64,000 nt of DNA from Hymenobacter puniceus (GTDB lineage Bacteria; Bacteroidota; Bacteroidia; Cytophagales; Hymenobacteraceae), in NCBI RefSeq assembly GCF_014333525.1, contig NZ_JACSCX010000002.1, forward strand, positions 744,001 to 808,000, written 5' to 3'. The notes beneath the pieces were generated by a model, which searched no databases, had not been told where the DNA came from, and saw only the letters and a program-made list of their open reading frames with translations. Within the stretch, counting starts at the first letter, position 1. Each line of letters opens with the position of its first letter. This document shows, piece by piece, positions 24,895 through 32,928 of this stretch. The position numbers and the translations under genes are program-made.

Positions 24895-26028
24895 TCAAAA
24901 CGGATTGGAAAAGCGTGGATTCTGGATGAACGTAGAATCGGTGAGTGTTTTGAGGAAGGCGACAAGCTGGCGCTTTTCGGTGGTGGTAAGGTCGAGCTTG
25001 GTGCCGCCGTTGGTGTTGGAAAGCAGCAGAATCGGGTCGACGTTGGGGCTGTTGCTGCGCATGTGCTCGTTGTAATGATCCACCACTTGCTCCAATGTTT
25101 GGAACCGGCCATCGTGCATGTAAGGGGCGGTCAGGGCAATATTGCGCAGGGTAGGCACACGGAACCGGCCCCGGTCGGCGTTCTGGCCCGTCACGTTGAA
25201 CCGCCCCTGGTCGGTGAAAGTCAGGTCGAGGCCGTTGTTGAAGTATTGGGTGGTGCCGAGGCGGCTGGCCGTGAACAGGAAGTTGCTGCCGTTGTGGCAA
25301 TGGTCGCATGAGCCGCCGCGGGCCGTGGCGTCGCCGCCTTCGCCAGGATGGTTGAAGAACAGGATGCGGCCCGCCCGCTCGTCGGCACTAAGCACCGCCT
25401 GCCCCAGCAGTGACTTTTCGTAGCGGGAATTCGACGAAATCAAGGTCCGCTCGAACTGAGACAAGGCGTTAAGCACATTGGCTTCAGTGATGGTAGTCGA
25501 GCCGAAAGCCTGTGCAAACAGGGGCGGGTAGAGCGTGGTTTGCTGCAGCTTGCCAACACCAATGGCCAGCGACTGGTGCAGCTCCACCGGGTTTTCGATG
25601 GGCGTGCGGGCTTGGGCTTCAAGGGCGGTAGCCGAGCCATCCCAGTTCAGGTTGGGCTCCCAGAGCAAATTCACCAGTGACATAGTGTTGCGCGGATGCG
25701 CAACGCCGTCGACCCCGATGGCCCGCGCGCGGCCATCGGTGAAGGCCTTGCTTTGCTGGTGGCAGCTTCCGCACGACATGGTATTGGTGCTGGAAAGCCG
25801 GGTTTCGTAGAACAGCTTGCGGCCCAGCTCAATGCCTTCCACGGTTAGCGGGTTATTGGCGGGCAGCACCACGTTCTGCGGCAGCTGCGAGGGCAGTACC
25901 AGCGTGTAGGGCGTGGCCGGCGCTACGGGCGGAGCAGGTGGAGCCGGGGCTACTGCATCCTTACCGCAAGCCGCGGCCAACAGCAGCAAACCGGATAGCG
26001 GCAGGCGGAAGCGCAGGCGGGCAGTCAT
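24895..26028 (-). CDS. Di-haem cytochrome c peroxidase (MauG/MbnH-type) lipoprotein
   Basis: A 377-residue secreted lipoprotein (signal SGLLLLAAACGK) with two c-type haem sites, CGSCH (86-90) and CDHCH (241-245), typical of the bacterial di-haem cytochrome c peroxidase/MauG superfamily. Other family stretches are ELGRKLFYETRLS, HPRNTMSLVNLLWEPNLNWDG, RFRVPTLRNIALTAPYMHDGRF and LVAFLKTLTD. The start is set at 26028 because the lipoprotein signal begins there; a 37-codon upstream extension is rejected. An MbnP-like gene lies nearby on the same strand, separated by a divergent ClC gene, so this may be an MbnH-type enzyme that oxidises tryptophan rather than a plain peroxidase. Confidence 0.9.
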   Translation of the reverse strand: MTARLRFRLPLSGLLLLAAACGKDAVAPAPPAPPVAPATPYTLVLPSQLPQNVVLPANNPLTVEGIELGRKLFYETRLSSTNTMSCGSCHQQSKAFTDGRARAIGVDGVAHPRNTMSLVNLLWEPNLNWDGSATALEAQARTPIENPVELHQSLAIGVGKLQQTTLYPPLFAQAFGSTTITEANVLNALSQFERTLISSNSRYEKSLLGQAVLSADERAGRILFFNHPGEGGDATARGGSCDHCHNGSNFLFTASRLGTTQYFNNGLDLTFTDQGRFNVTGQNADRGRFRVPTLRNIALTAPYMHDGRFQTLEQVVDHYNEHMRSNSPNVDPILLLSNTNGGTKLDLTTTEKRQLVAFLKTLTDSTFIQNPRFSNPF

Positions 26029-26063
26029 CAGTAAACCAGCAGAAACGAAGTGAGAAGGAAAAC

Positions 26064-26095
26064 TCAAGATACACAATGTGTTTTCAACGCGGCAA
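26064..26095 (-). promoter_or_regulatory. Candidate promoter of the di-haem peroxidase gene
   Basis: On the minus strand, TTG (26095-26093), a 21-bp spacer and TATCTTGA (26071-26064) match the Bacteroidota consensus with one mismatch in the -7 element (TTGA in place of TTTG). It lies about 36 bases before the ATG. Confidence 0.5.
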
Positions 26096-26202
26096 TTGGT
26101 CCGTTTCGTTTCCAATGGCTGCGAGTACGCTAGGTGCACGTGTGAGTGCCATTTGCGTACTTTGGGCCGGCCGGCCGCAGTAGGCGGCCCGTTTTGCTTG
26201 CT

Positions 26203-27483
26203 ATGGTTGTCCGTTTTGGTGCGCTGCTGCGCGAATATCGTTTGCTGTTTCTGTTTGGCTGCCGCTGGCTACTCTTGAGTGCCATCATCGGTGGGCTGGC
26301 CGGTACAGCTTCCGCGGGCTTTCTGGTGGCGCTCGACTTCGTGACTAACTGGCGGGAGCTGAATCCGTGGATTATTGCACTGCTACCGGTAGGTGGCTTG
26401 CTGGTGGGGCTGCTTTACTACTACTGGGGAAAAAGCGTGGAAAGCGGCAATAATCTGCTGCTCGATGAAATAACCCGACCCACTCAACCGGTGCCGTTGC
26501 GCATGGTGCCGCTGGTGCTCGTGGGCACGTTGCTCACCCACCTGTTTGGGGGCTCGGCGGGCCGCGAGGGGACGGCCGTGCAGATGGGCGGCGCCCTTGC
26601 CGACCAACTCAGCCGCTGGCCGCGCCTCGTGCGGCGCCGCGAGCGGCGGTTGCTGCTGCTGGCCGGCCTCAGCGCCGGATTTGCTTCGGTATTCGGGACG
26701 CCGCTGGCCGGGGCTGTGTTTGGGTTGGAAGTGGTGCTGCTGGGCCGTCTGCGCTACGATGCCTTGCTGCCCGCCTTCCTGGCCGCTGCCGCCGCCGACT
26801 ACGTGACGCGGGCCTGGGGCGTGGGGCATACAGCGTATCCGTTGCTGGCAGTGCCGGCCATTGCACCGCTGCCGCTGCTGAGCGCCGCCGCGGCCGGGGT
26901 GGCGTTTGGGCTGGCCGGGCGCTTGTTTGCCGGGGCCACACACTTGGTATCGGCGTTCTACAAGCGCCTGATTGGCTGGCCGCCGCTACGGCCGGTAGTG
27001 GGTGGCGCCGTGGTGGCGCTGCTGATTTGGGTGGCGGGCACCACGCGCTACAGCGGGCTAGGGGTGCCTACCATCGTGCAGGCATTCCAGGAGCCGCTGC
27101 CGGTATATGTTTTCGCGCTGAAAATCCTGTTTACGGCGCTTACGCTGGGTGCTGCTTTCAGAGGAGGAGAAGTGACGCCGCTGTTTTTCGTGGGCGCCAC
27201 GTTGGGCAACGCCCTGGCGCTGGTACTGCCGCTGCCTATGCCGCTGCTAGCGGGATTGGGTTTCGCGGCGGTGTTTGCCGGAGCTGCTAACACGCCGCTG
27301 GCCTGCACCCTGCTGGCCATGGAGCTGTTCGGGCACGAGTGCGGCCTATACGCTGGGCTGGCCTGCGTGGTGAGTTACCTGTTTTCCGGGCACCGCGGCA
27401 TCTACGGCGCCCAGATGGTAGGCCAGGCCAAGCACGGTCTCTGGCAGCGCCAGCAAGGACGCCGTCTGCGGGATTTACGGTAG
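26203..27483 (+). CDS. ClC-family chloride channel or anion/proton exchanger
   Basis: A 426-residue polytopic membrane protein of the voltage-gated chloride channel superfamily, with about ten hydrophobic helices. The ClC selectivity segment GGSAGREGTAVQMGG is present with the gating-type glutamate (Glu122), followed by GLSAGFASVFGTPLAGAVFGLE and, late in the protein, FRGGEVTPLFFVGATLGN and AANTPLACTLLAMELFG. The start is placed at 26203 (MVVRFGALLREY); 19 extra codons upstream look non-coding. Substrate could be chloride or, less likely, fluoride. It is divergent from the peroxidase gene. Confidence 0.9.
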   Translation: MVVRFGALLREYRLLFLFGCRWLLLSAIIGGLAGTASAGFLVALDFVTNWRELNPWIIALLPVGGLLVGLLYYYWGKSVESGNNLLLDEITRPTQPVPLRMVPLVLVGTLLTHLFGGSAGREGTAVQMGGALADQLSRWPRLVRRRERRLLLLAGLSAGFASVFGTPLAGAVFGLEVVLLGRLRYDALLPAFLAAAAADYVTRAWGVGHTAYPLLAVPAIAPLPLLSAAAAGVAFGLAGRLFAGATHLVSAFYKRLIGWPPLRPVVGGAVVALLIWVAGTTRYSGLGVPTIVQAFQEPLPVYVFALKILFTALTLGAAFRGGEVTPLFFVGATLGNALALVLPLPMPLLAGLGFAAVFAGAANTPLACTLLAMELFGHECGLYAGLACVVSYLFSGHRGIYGAQMVGQAKHGLWQRQQGRRLRDLR

Positions 27484-27573
27484 CTACTTGAATATTCACT
27501 GGCAGGCAGCGTAATAGCAAGAAGCTGTCTGAGCTAACAACGTCCTGGAAGGAATGCTACCGGTTCAGAGAGC

Positions 27574-28329
27574 TTACTGCCCGACGGCGCTTACCGTAAA
27601 CATGTCAGCAGCCTGATTATCAGCCAGCAGCTTGGCATTAGCGCCACCCATTACGTTGTAGATGCTCGCAAACCGGATAGGGTGGGGGCCGGAAAACATC
27701 TTCAGAATATCAGCCCGGATCTGTAGCTGCGCAGTGCGTCCCTGCCCAATCTGCAGCGCGCTTCCGTTCAAGCTTGGTGCTACGGAACGGATTGTATTGG
27801 TGGGACTGCTGAAGCCGACCACGTGAAAAATGATGGCTGTGTTGGGCGACTGGGGCGAGCGTCCTTCCAGTTTGGTGTTGATATACCCCGTGTTCCATAC
27901 CCAGAGCATGTCACTCGGCTCCAGTGCCCCGGTCCGAGGCCCCGTCACGTTGCGGGCGCTGTCTACCCCGATTGTGAAAGCCACACTGGTGTAGGTGCCA
28001 GCCGGAACATTGGAAATGGTAATGCTTTTGGAAGCTGGCAGCGCTTCATCGAGCAGATAGTAGCTTTCCGGCTGCACGAACTCCGAGCCGTCTGCTTTTT
28101 TTAGCTTGATATTAGAGAGGTAGTAGCGAAAGGTAGTGACCGTAAATTCGTCGCCAGCCAATGTGCGGTAAGGCACCGGGCGGCTAAGCTCCAGCACCTC
28201 ATTTCCTACCATGTTGCTAACGTTCAGCGTCAGGCTGCCAGCCGCTTCGTCTTTCTTACACGCGGTAAAAAAGGCCATCATGCTACCTAAAGCCACGCAT
28301 GTCAAAGAGGGAAACTGGTAACGACGCAT
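27574..28329 (-). CDS. MbnP-like copper-binding lipoprotein
   Basis: A 251-residue lipoprotein (signal with the lipobox-like FTACKKDE) matching the MbnP family. The hallmark region MLWVWNTGYINTKLEG (141-156) contains two tryptophans (143 and 145), followed by IIFHVVGF with a conserved histidine (about 169). In characterised MbnP, a tryptophan is converted to kynurenine by a MauG-like partner (MbnH), creating a copper site. Here a di-haem peroxidase gene lies about 1.5 kb away on the same strand, beyond the ClC gene. The start at 28329 (MRRYQFPS) is preferred over a longer frame from 28425. Confidence 0.82.
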   Translation of the reverse strand: MRRYQFPSLTCVALGSMMAFFTACKKDEAAGSLTLNVSNMVGNEVLELSRPVPYRTLAGDEFTVTTFRYYLSNIKLKKADGSEFVQPESYYLLDEALPASKSITISNVPAGTYTSVAFTIGVDSARNVTGPRTGALEPSDMLWVWNTGYINTKLEGRSPQSPNTAIIFHVVGFSSPTNTIRSVAPSLNGSALQIGQGRTAQLQIRADILKMFSGPHPIRFASIYNVMGGANAKLLADNQAADMFTVSAVGQ

Positions 28330-28472
28330 ATACAAGGCTGGTAGAAAGGCTGAGTCAGAAACACCGTAAAAGCATCTGCCAGAAAGCTTTATACTACAGT
28401 AAAGTAGAAACTCTTTCCCGGCCACACAACTTCTGGCAGTGCGGCATTGCAGCTTCTCAGTAGGGGGTAAGG

Positions 28473-29000
28473 CTAAAAAGCGACGAGCTGTGCTGCCTGG
28501 TCCTGCAACAGTTGTGTGTAGAAAGCATTGGTCAGCTGGCCTTCAGCGGTTAGATGCTGGTCGATGAAGGGCAGGCGTACCCGAGCCGGCAATACGGCAG
28601 TGTTCAGGTACATCAGCACATCGGTGAGGTGGCTCAGGGCCAGCAGGCCGCCCTGGGCGCCGGTTCCCAGCCCAACCAAAGCCGCTTTCTTGCCCCGGAT
28701 ACCGCCCTGGTAGGGGAGGCCATCAATGAAGGTTTTCAGCACGCCCGGAAACGAGCAATTGTATTCCGGCACCACAAATACCAGCTTGTCGGCGGCGGCA
28801 GCGAGGTCGGCCAGACGGTTGAATGTGTCGTGGCGGCCAGTATTGTGATAGAGCGCCGATACGCTGACGTCGGCAGGCAACTCTACCAGATCCAGAATCT
28901 GGTGCTCAGCCTGCAGCTCACTGAGCAGGCTGGCGTATAAGTTAGCAATGCGCTGGGCGCGGGAATCGGGGCGGTTGGTACCGACAATAATGGTAATCAT
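28473..29000 (-). CDS. NAD(P)H-dependent FMN reductase
   Basis: A 175-residue flavodoxin-like oxidoreductase. The FMN phosphate loop appears as IIVGTNRPDSRAQRIA at the N-terminus, and the isoalloxazine-binding PEYNCSFPGVLKTFIDGLP is clear. Members reduce FMN, quinones, azo dyes or chromate with NAD(P)H. The start at 29000 (MITIIVGTNRP) is set by the family N-terminus; the upstream 11 codons are rejected. It lies downstream of sdhB on the same strand, but a strong terminator at 29101-29150 separates them, so it should have its own promoter in 29001-29100, which I could not place. Confidence 0.9.
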   Translation of the reverse strand: MITIIVGTNRPDSRAQRIANLYASLLSELQAEHQILDLVELPADVSVSALYHNTGRHDTFNRLADLAAAADKLVFVVPEYNCSFPGVLKTFIDGLPYQGGIRGKKAALVGLGTGAQGGLLALSHLTDVLMYLNTAVLPARVRLPFIDQHLTAEGQLTNAFYTQLLQDQAAQLVAF

Positions 29001-29100
29001 GGGGGAGAGTGAGAAGTAAGAGCCAGAACGCAAGAACTAACGCGGATTCTACGTCTGGGCGACGACGAAATCTTTGCGTTCTAATTGCCCTGCCAGGAAA

Positions 29101-29150
29101 GCGTCAACAAAAAAGCGAACCGGCAGGCCGGTTCGCTTTTTTGTTGACGC
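29101..29150. terminator. Perfect 24-bp palindromic terminator after sdhB
   Basis: The left arm 29101-29124 (GCGTCAACAAAAAAGCGAAC and 4 more bases) is the exact reverse complement of 29127-29150, with a 2-base AG loop. The GC core (GCGAACCGGC) is flanked by A6/T6 tracts, and the symmetry continues beyond them (GCGTCAAC, GTTGACGC). It ends the sdhCAB operon. Confidence 0.92.
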
Positions 29151-29171
29151 TGATAACACTAACCGTAAACC

Positions 29172-29957
29172 TTACACGAGGTTATTGGAAGTTGCTTTTG
29201 CCGCCAGGAATTCACGGTTCAGGATGGCAATGTTTTCCAGCGAAATGCCCACAGGGCACTCTGCTGCACACGAGCCGATGTTGGTGCAGGCACCAAAACC
29301 TTCCTTGTCCATTTGCGCCACCATGTTTTCCACGCGGGTTTTGCGCTCTACGTGGCCCTGGGGCAACAACGCCAGCTGGCTCACCTTCGCCGAAACGAAC
29401 AGCATAGCCGACGCATTCTTGCACGATGCCACGCAGGCACCGCACCCAATGCAGGTAGCGGCTTCAAAAGCACGGTCGGCAATTTCCTTAGGAATCGGAA
29501 TTTCGTTGCCGTCGGGCGTGCCACCGGTGTTTACGCTGACGTAGCCGCCGGCCTGAATGATCCGGTCGAAGGCCGAACGGTCAACGCTCAAGTCGCGGTT
29601 TACGGGGAAGGCATTGGCGCGCCAAGGCTCAATAACGATGGTGTCTCCGTCGGAGAACTTGCGCATGTGCAGCTGGCAGGTGGTAGTGCCCGTTTCGGGG
29701 CCGTGCGCACGGCCGTTGATGAACAGGTTGCACGAGCCACAGATGCCTTCGCGGCAGTCGTGGTCGAAGGCAACAGGCTCATCACCTTTGCGCAACAGGT
29801 CCTCGTTCAGCACGTCCAGCATTTCCAGGAAGGACATTTCGGGCGAAATATCTTTTACCTGGTAATCTACAATCCCGCCTGCTGCAGTACGGCTTTTCTG
29901 CCGCCATACTTTCAGCGTGAGGTTCATTGGTTTGGCGTTGGGGTTACTTCCGGCCAT
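29172..29957 (-). CDS. sdhB: Succinate dehydrogenase/fumarate reductase iron-sulfur subunit
   Basis: A 261-residue subunit that passes electrons from the flavoprotein to the membrane anchor. The [2Fe-2S] ligands are in [15 protein letters not shown] (Cys68, 73, 76) with Cys94 in TTTCQLH; the [4Fe-4S] and [3Fe-4S] ligands are in [11 protein letters not shown] and [15 protein letters not shown]. The start could be 29957 ([12 protein letters not shown]) or the internal Met at residue 11. It is the last gene of sdhC-sdhA-sdhB. An 88-bp gap to sdhA contains a strong inverted repeat, which could set the sdhB level separately. Confidence 0.96.
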   Translation of the reverse strand: MAGSNPNAKPMNLTLKVWRQKSRTAAGGIVDYQVKDISPEMSFLEMLDVLNEDLLRKGDEPVAFDHDCREGICGSCNLFINGRAHGPETGTTTCQLHMRKFSDGDTIVIEPWRANAFPVNRDLSVDRSAFDRIIQAGGYVSVNTGGTPDGNEIPIPKEIADRAFEAATCIGCGACVASCKNASAMLFVSAKVSQLALLPQGHVERKTRVENMVAQMDKEGFGACTNIGSCAAECPVGISLENIAILNREFLAAKATSNNLV

Positions 29958-29990
29958 TGTATTTCAGGGGTATCGAGTAGTGGGGATTGG

Positions 29991-30046
29991 GTAGTGAGTG
30001 GCAGGGAGTGTGCCGAGTGTTCTGCACACTCCCTGCTACTTACTAC
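29991..30046. repeat. Inverted repeat between sdhA and sdhB
   Basis: GTAGTGAGTGGCAGGGAGTG plus TGC (29991-30013) and its partner at 30024-30046 match as reverse complements at 21 of 23 positions, with a 10-base loop. The sdhA stop codon (30046-30048) lies at its edge. The left side continues with drifting words like GAGTAGTGGG, the same style as the dcw elements. Confidence 0.85.
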
Positions 30047-31980
30047 TACTTGTAGCTCCGTTGCGTGAGCTTGACATTCTCAAACGACAGCTCTTCCTTG
30101 TTTAGAATCTCCGGCTGATTATCGCCAACATACTGCCAGGCAGCTACATAGGCATAATTGTCGTCGTCGCGCTTGGCTTCACCTTCTTCGGTGGCATATT
30201 CCTCGCGGAAGTGGCCGCCGCAGCTTTCGTTGCGGTTCAAGGCGTCATCCATCATTAGCTCCCCCAGTTCCAGGAAGTCGGCTACGCGGCCGGCTTTCTC
30301 CAAGGCCTGGTTTAGCTCGGTTTCGGTACCGGTCAGCTTTAGGTCGTTCCAGAATTCTTTGCGCAGCTTCTGGATTTCGCCTTTGGCGTACTTCAGCCCT
30401 TCCGCGTTGCGGGCCATGCCGCAGTATTCCCACATCAGGTGTCCTAAGTGCTTGTGGAAATCATCGGGAGTGCGCGTACCGTTGATGCTCATCAGCTTCT
30501 GCACGCGGGCCCGCACGTCGGCTTCAGCCTCCTTGAAGGCCGGATGCTCGGTCGTAACAGGCTTGGGAGGCGTAGAGGCCAGATAATCACCAATGGTGTA
30601 CGGAATTACGAAGTAGCCATCCGCCAGACCCTGCATCAGCGCTGAAGCACCAAGGCGGTTGGCACCGTGGTCAGAGAAGTTGCACTCACCCGTGGCATAC
30701 AGGCCAGGGATGGTGGTTTGCAGATTATAATCCACCCAAAGGCCACCCATGGTATAGTGTACGGCCGGATAGATGCGCATTGGCTCTTTGTACGGGTCCT
30801 CGTCAGTGATTTTCTCGTACATAGCAAACAGGTTGCCGTACTTCTGGCTTACCGCATCGGCGCCGGTGCGCTTGATGATATCGGCAAAGTCGAGGTACAC
30901 GGCCAGGCCGGTTGTTCCCACGCCGCGTCCTTCGTCGCACATCTGCTTGGCATTGCGCGAGGCTACGTCGCGGGGCACCAGGTTGCCGAAAGCCGGGTAT
31001 TTGCGTTCCAGGAAGTAGTCCCGGTCGTCTTCGGCAATGTCAGACGCCTTGATTTCGCCTTTGCGAATCCGTTCGGCCATCTCCACCGTTTTCGGAACCC
31101 ACACGCGGCCGTCGTTCCGCAGCGACTCTGACATAAGCGTCAGCTTCGACTGGTAGTCGCCGGAAACCGGAATGCAGGTTGGGTGAATCTGAGTGAAGCA
31201 GGGGTTAGCGAAGTAGGCGCCCTTCTTGTGTGCCCGCCACGCTGCAGTAGCGTTGCAGTACATGGCATTGGTGCTCAGGTAGAATACGTTGCCGTAGCCA
31301 CCAGTGGCTAGCACTACCGCATGCGCCGCGTGCTGCTCGATTTCGCCGGTAATCAGGTTGCGCGTGATGATGCCGCGCGCCTGACCATCAACTACCACCA
31401 CGTCCAGCATTTCGGAGCGGGTGTACATTTTCACTTTGCCGTAAGCAATCTGGCGCGACAGAGCCGAGTAGGCGCCGAGTAGCAACTGCTGGCCAGTCTG
31501 GCCGCGGGCGTAGAACGTGCGGCTTACCTGGGCACCACCAAAGGAGCGGTTAGCCAGTAGGCCGCCGTATTCGCGGGCAAACGGAACGCCCTGCGCTACG
31601 CACTGGTCGATGATGTTCACCGACACCTGCGCCAAGCGGTACACATTGGCTTCGCGGGCCCGGTAGTCACCCCCCTTAATGGTATCGTAGAACAGGCGGA
31701 ACACAGAGTCGCCATCGTTCTGATAGTTTTTGGCAGCGTTGATGCCTCCCTGCGCAGCAATGGAGTGCGCCCGGCGGGGCGAATCGTGGTAGGTAAAGGC
31801 TTTTACGTTGTAGCCCAACTCCGCCAGCGAAGCAGCCGCTGCGCCACCAGCCAAACCAGTGCCTACTACGATGACATCGTATTTGCGCTTGTTGGCCGGG
31901 TTAACGAGCTTGACGTTGAACTTATGCTTTTCCCACTTCTCGGCTAAGGGACCTTCGGGAATTTTGGAGTCCGGAAACAT
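30046..31980 (-). CDS. sdhA: Succinate dehydrogenase/fumarate reductase flavoprotein subunit
   Basis: A 644-residue FAD enzyme that oxidises succinate to fumarate or the reverse. It has the FAD-binding [11 protein letters not shown] (40-50), [12 protein letters not shown] with His72 at the site of covalent flavin attachment in the family, and active-site segments such as [18 protein letters not shown] and [21 protein letters not shown]. Length and layout match the Bacteroidota class with a single cytochrome b subunit. It follows sdhC by 18 bp in one operon. Confidence 0.97.
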   Translation of the reverse strand: MFPDSKIPEGPLAEKWEKHKFNVKLVNPANKRKYDVIVVGTGLAGGAAAASLAELGYNVKAFTYHDSPRRAHSIAAQGGINAAKNYQNDGDSVFRLFYDTIKGGDYRAREANVYRLAQVSVNIIDQCVAQGVPFAREYGGLLANRSFGGAQVSRTFYARGQTGQQLLLGAYSALSRQIAYGKVKMYTRSEMLDVVVVDGQARGIITRNLITGEIEQHAAHAVVLATGGYGNVFYLSTNAMYCNATAAWRAHKKGAYFANPCFTQIHPTCIPVSGDYQSKLTLMSESLRNDGRVWVPKTVEMAERIRKGEIKASDIAEDDRDYFLERKYPAFGNLVPRDVASRNAKQMCDEGRGVGTTGLAVYLDFADIIKRTGADAVSQKYGNLFAMYEKITDEDPYKEPMRIYPAVHYTMGGLWVDYNLQTTIPGLYATGECNFSDHGANRLGASALMQGLADGYFVIPYTIGDYLASTPPKPVTTEHPAFKEAEADVRARVQKLMSINGTRTPDDFHKHLGHLMWEYCGMARNAEGLKYAKGEIQKLRKEFWNDLKLTGTETELNQALEKAGRVADFLELGELMMDDALNRNESCGGHFREEYATEEGEAKRDDDNYAYVAAWQYVGDNQPEILNKEELSFENVKLTQRSYK

Positions 31981-31998
31981 AGGCGTGCTTGGGTGGAG

Positions 31999-32670
31999 TT
32001 AGTTGAAAAAGTAGAAGTAAATCGGCATGGCAGCAAAGCCGGCGCAGACAACAACGGAGAAAACAATGCCCAACAGCTTGATGGCGGGCGTGTACTTGCG
32101 GTGCGTGAGGCCCAGCGTCTGGAAAGCACTCTGGAAGCCGTGCAGCAAGTGGTAAAGCAGGGCTACCTGTGCCAGCACGTACAGTGCCACATACAACGGG
32201 TTGCGGAACGCGTCAACTACAAGGGCGTAGGCATTTTCATTGCCCTGCGAATCCTTCAGCGGCTCACCGAAACGCAGCGTGCCGAAGAAGTTATAGAGGT
32301 GCACAATCAGGAAGAAGAGCACTATGCTACCCAGCACGGCCATGCTGCGGGCATGCCAGGGGCTGTTTTGCTCGATATGGTCGGAAACGTAGCGGCTGCC
32401 GCGAGCAGCTTTATTCTTAAGCGCCAAGGATATGCCTTGGTAGATGTGTGCCCCAAATCCTAGTACCAGTCCGATTTCCAGAATCCGGATAATGGTGTTG
32501 TGGCTCATGAACTCGGAGTAGGCATTGAAAGCCAGACCGCCGTCGTTTTTAAATAATTGGAAGTTGCCAGCTAAGTGTACTACCAGAAAAGAGCACAAAA
32601 ACAGACCGGTGGCGGCCATAACGATTTTGCGGCCGATGCTGCTGGAAAACGTGTTACTAATCCAACTCAT
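31999..32670 (-). CDS. sdhC: Succinate dehydrogenase cytochrome b subunit
   Basis: A 223-residue membrane anchor of the cytochrome b558 (SdhC) family with five hydrophobic helices and the expected haem histidines in HLAGNFQLF, GAHIYQGISLAL, VHLYNFFGTLRFGEP and LLYHLLHGFQSAFQTLGL. It carries electrons between the iron-sulfur subunit and menaquinone. It heads the sdhCAB operon. A consensus promoter (TTG, 20 bp, TACCTTTG) lies at 32711-32741. Confidence 0.95.
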   Translation of the reverse strand: MSWISNTFSSSIGRKIVMAATGLFLCSFLVVHLAGNFQLFKNDGGLAFNAYSEFMSHNTIIRILEIGLVLGFGAHIYQGISLALKNKAARGSRYVSDHIEQNSPWHARSMAVLGSIVLFFLIVHLYNFFGTLRFGEPLKDSQGNENAYALVVDAFRNPLYVALYVLAQVALLYHLLHGFQSAFQTLGLTHRKYTPAIKLLGIVFSVVVCAGFAAMPIYFYFFN

Positions 32671-32710
32671 AGGAGCGAGAAAAAGGGTTTGGTGGGGTCG
32701 GTGAATCAGC

Positions 32711-32741
32711 CAAAGGTACGGGCCGACCCGCTAGGAAACAA
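32711..32741 (-). promoter_or_regulatory. Promoter of the sdhCAB operon
   Basis: On the minus strand, TTG (32741-32739), a 20-bp spacer and TACCTTTG (32718-32711) match the Bacteroidota consensus exactly. Transcription would start near 32705, about 35 bases before the sdhC ATG. Confidence 0.8.
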
Positions 32742-32928
32742 TCCAAATAAAGTCTCCATCCCAGTCGTTATCTTACGTGAATCTATCCGTCCGGAATGCC
32801 GTTAGACGGACTGGTGAACAGGCTTCGGTTGAGTAACCTCTCAGGCAGGATTTTTGTTGGACTGCTATGTATGATTTCACTGGCATCCTCGGGCCAGTAA
32901 CCTTGTTTTCTCTTTACTGCGCAGACGT

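Noticed and set aside
24839..25309. Longer minus-strand frame containing the small lipoprotein
   Set aside because: Its first 150 codons are an out-of-frame shadow of the di-haem peroxidase gene and are Pro/Gln/Arg-rich without features.
26146..26202. 19-codon extension of the ClC protein
   Set aside because: The encoded residues are Gly/Arg/Pro-rich and unlike a ClC N-terminus; an ATG at 26203 fits better.
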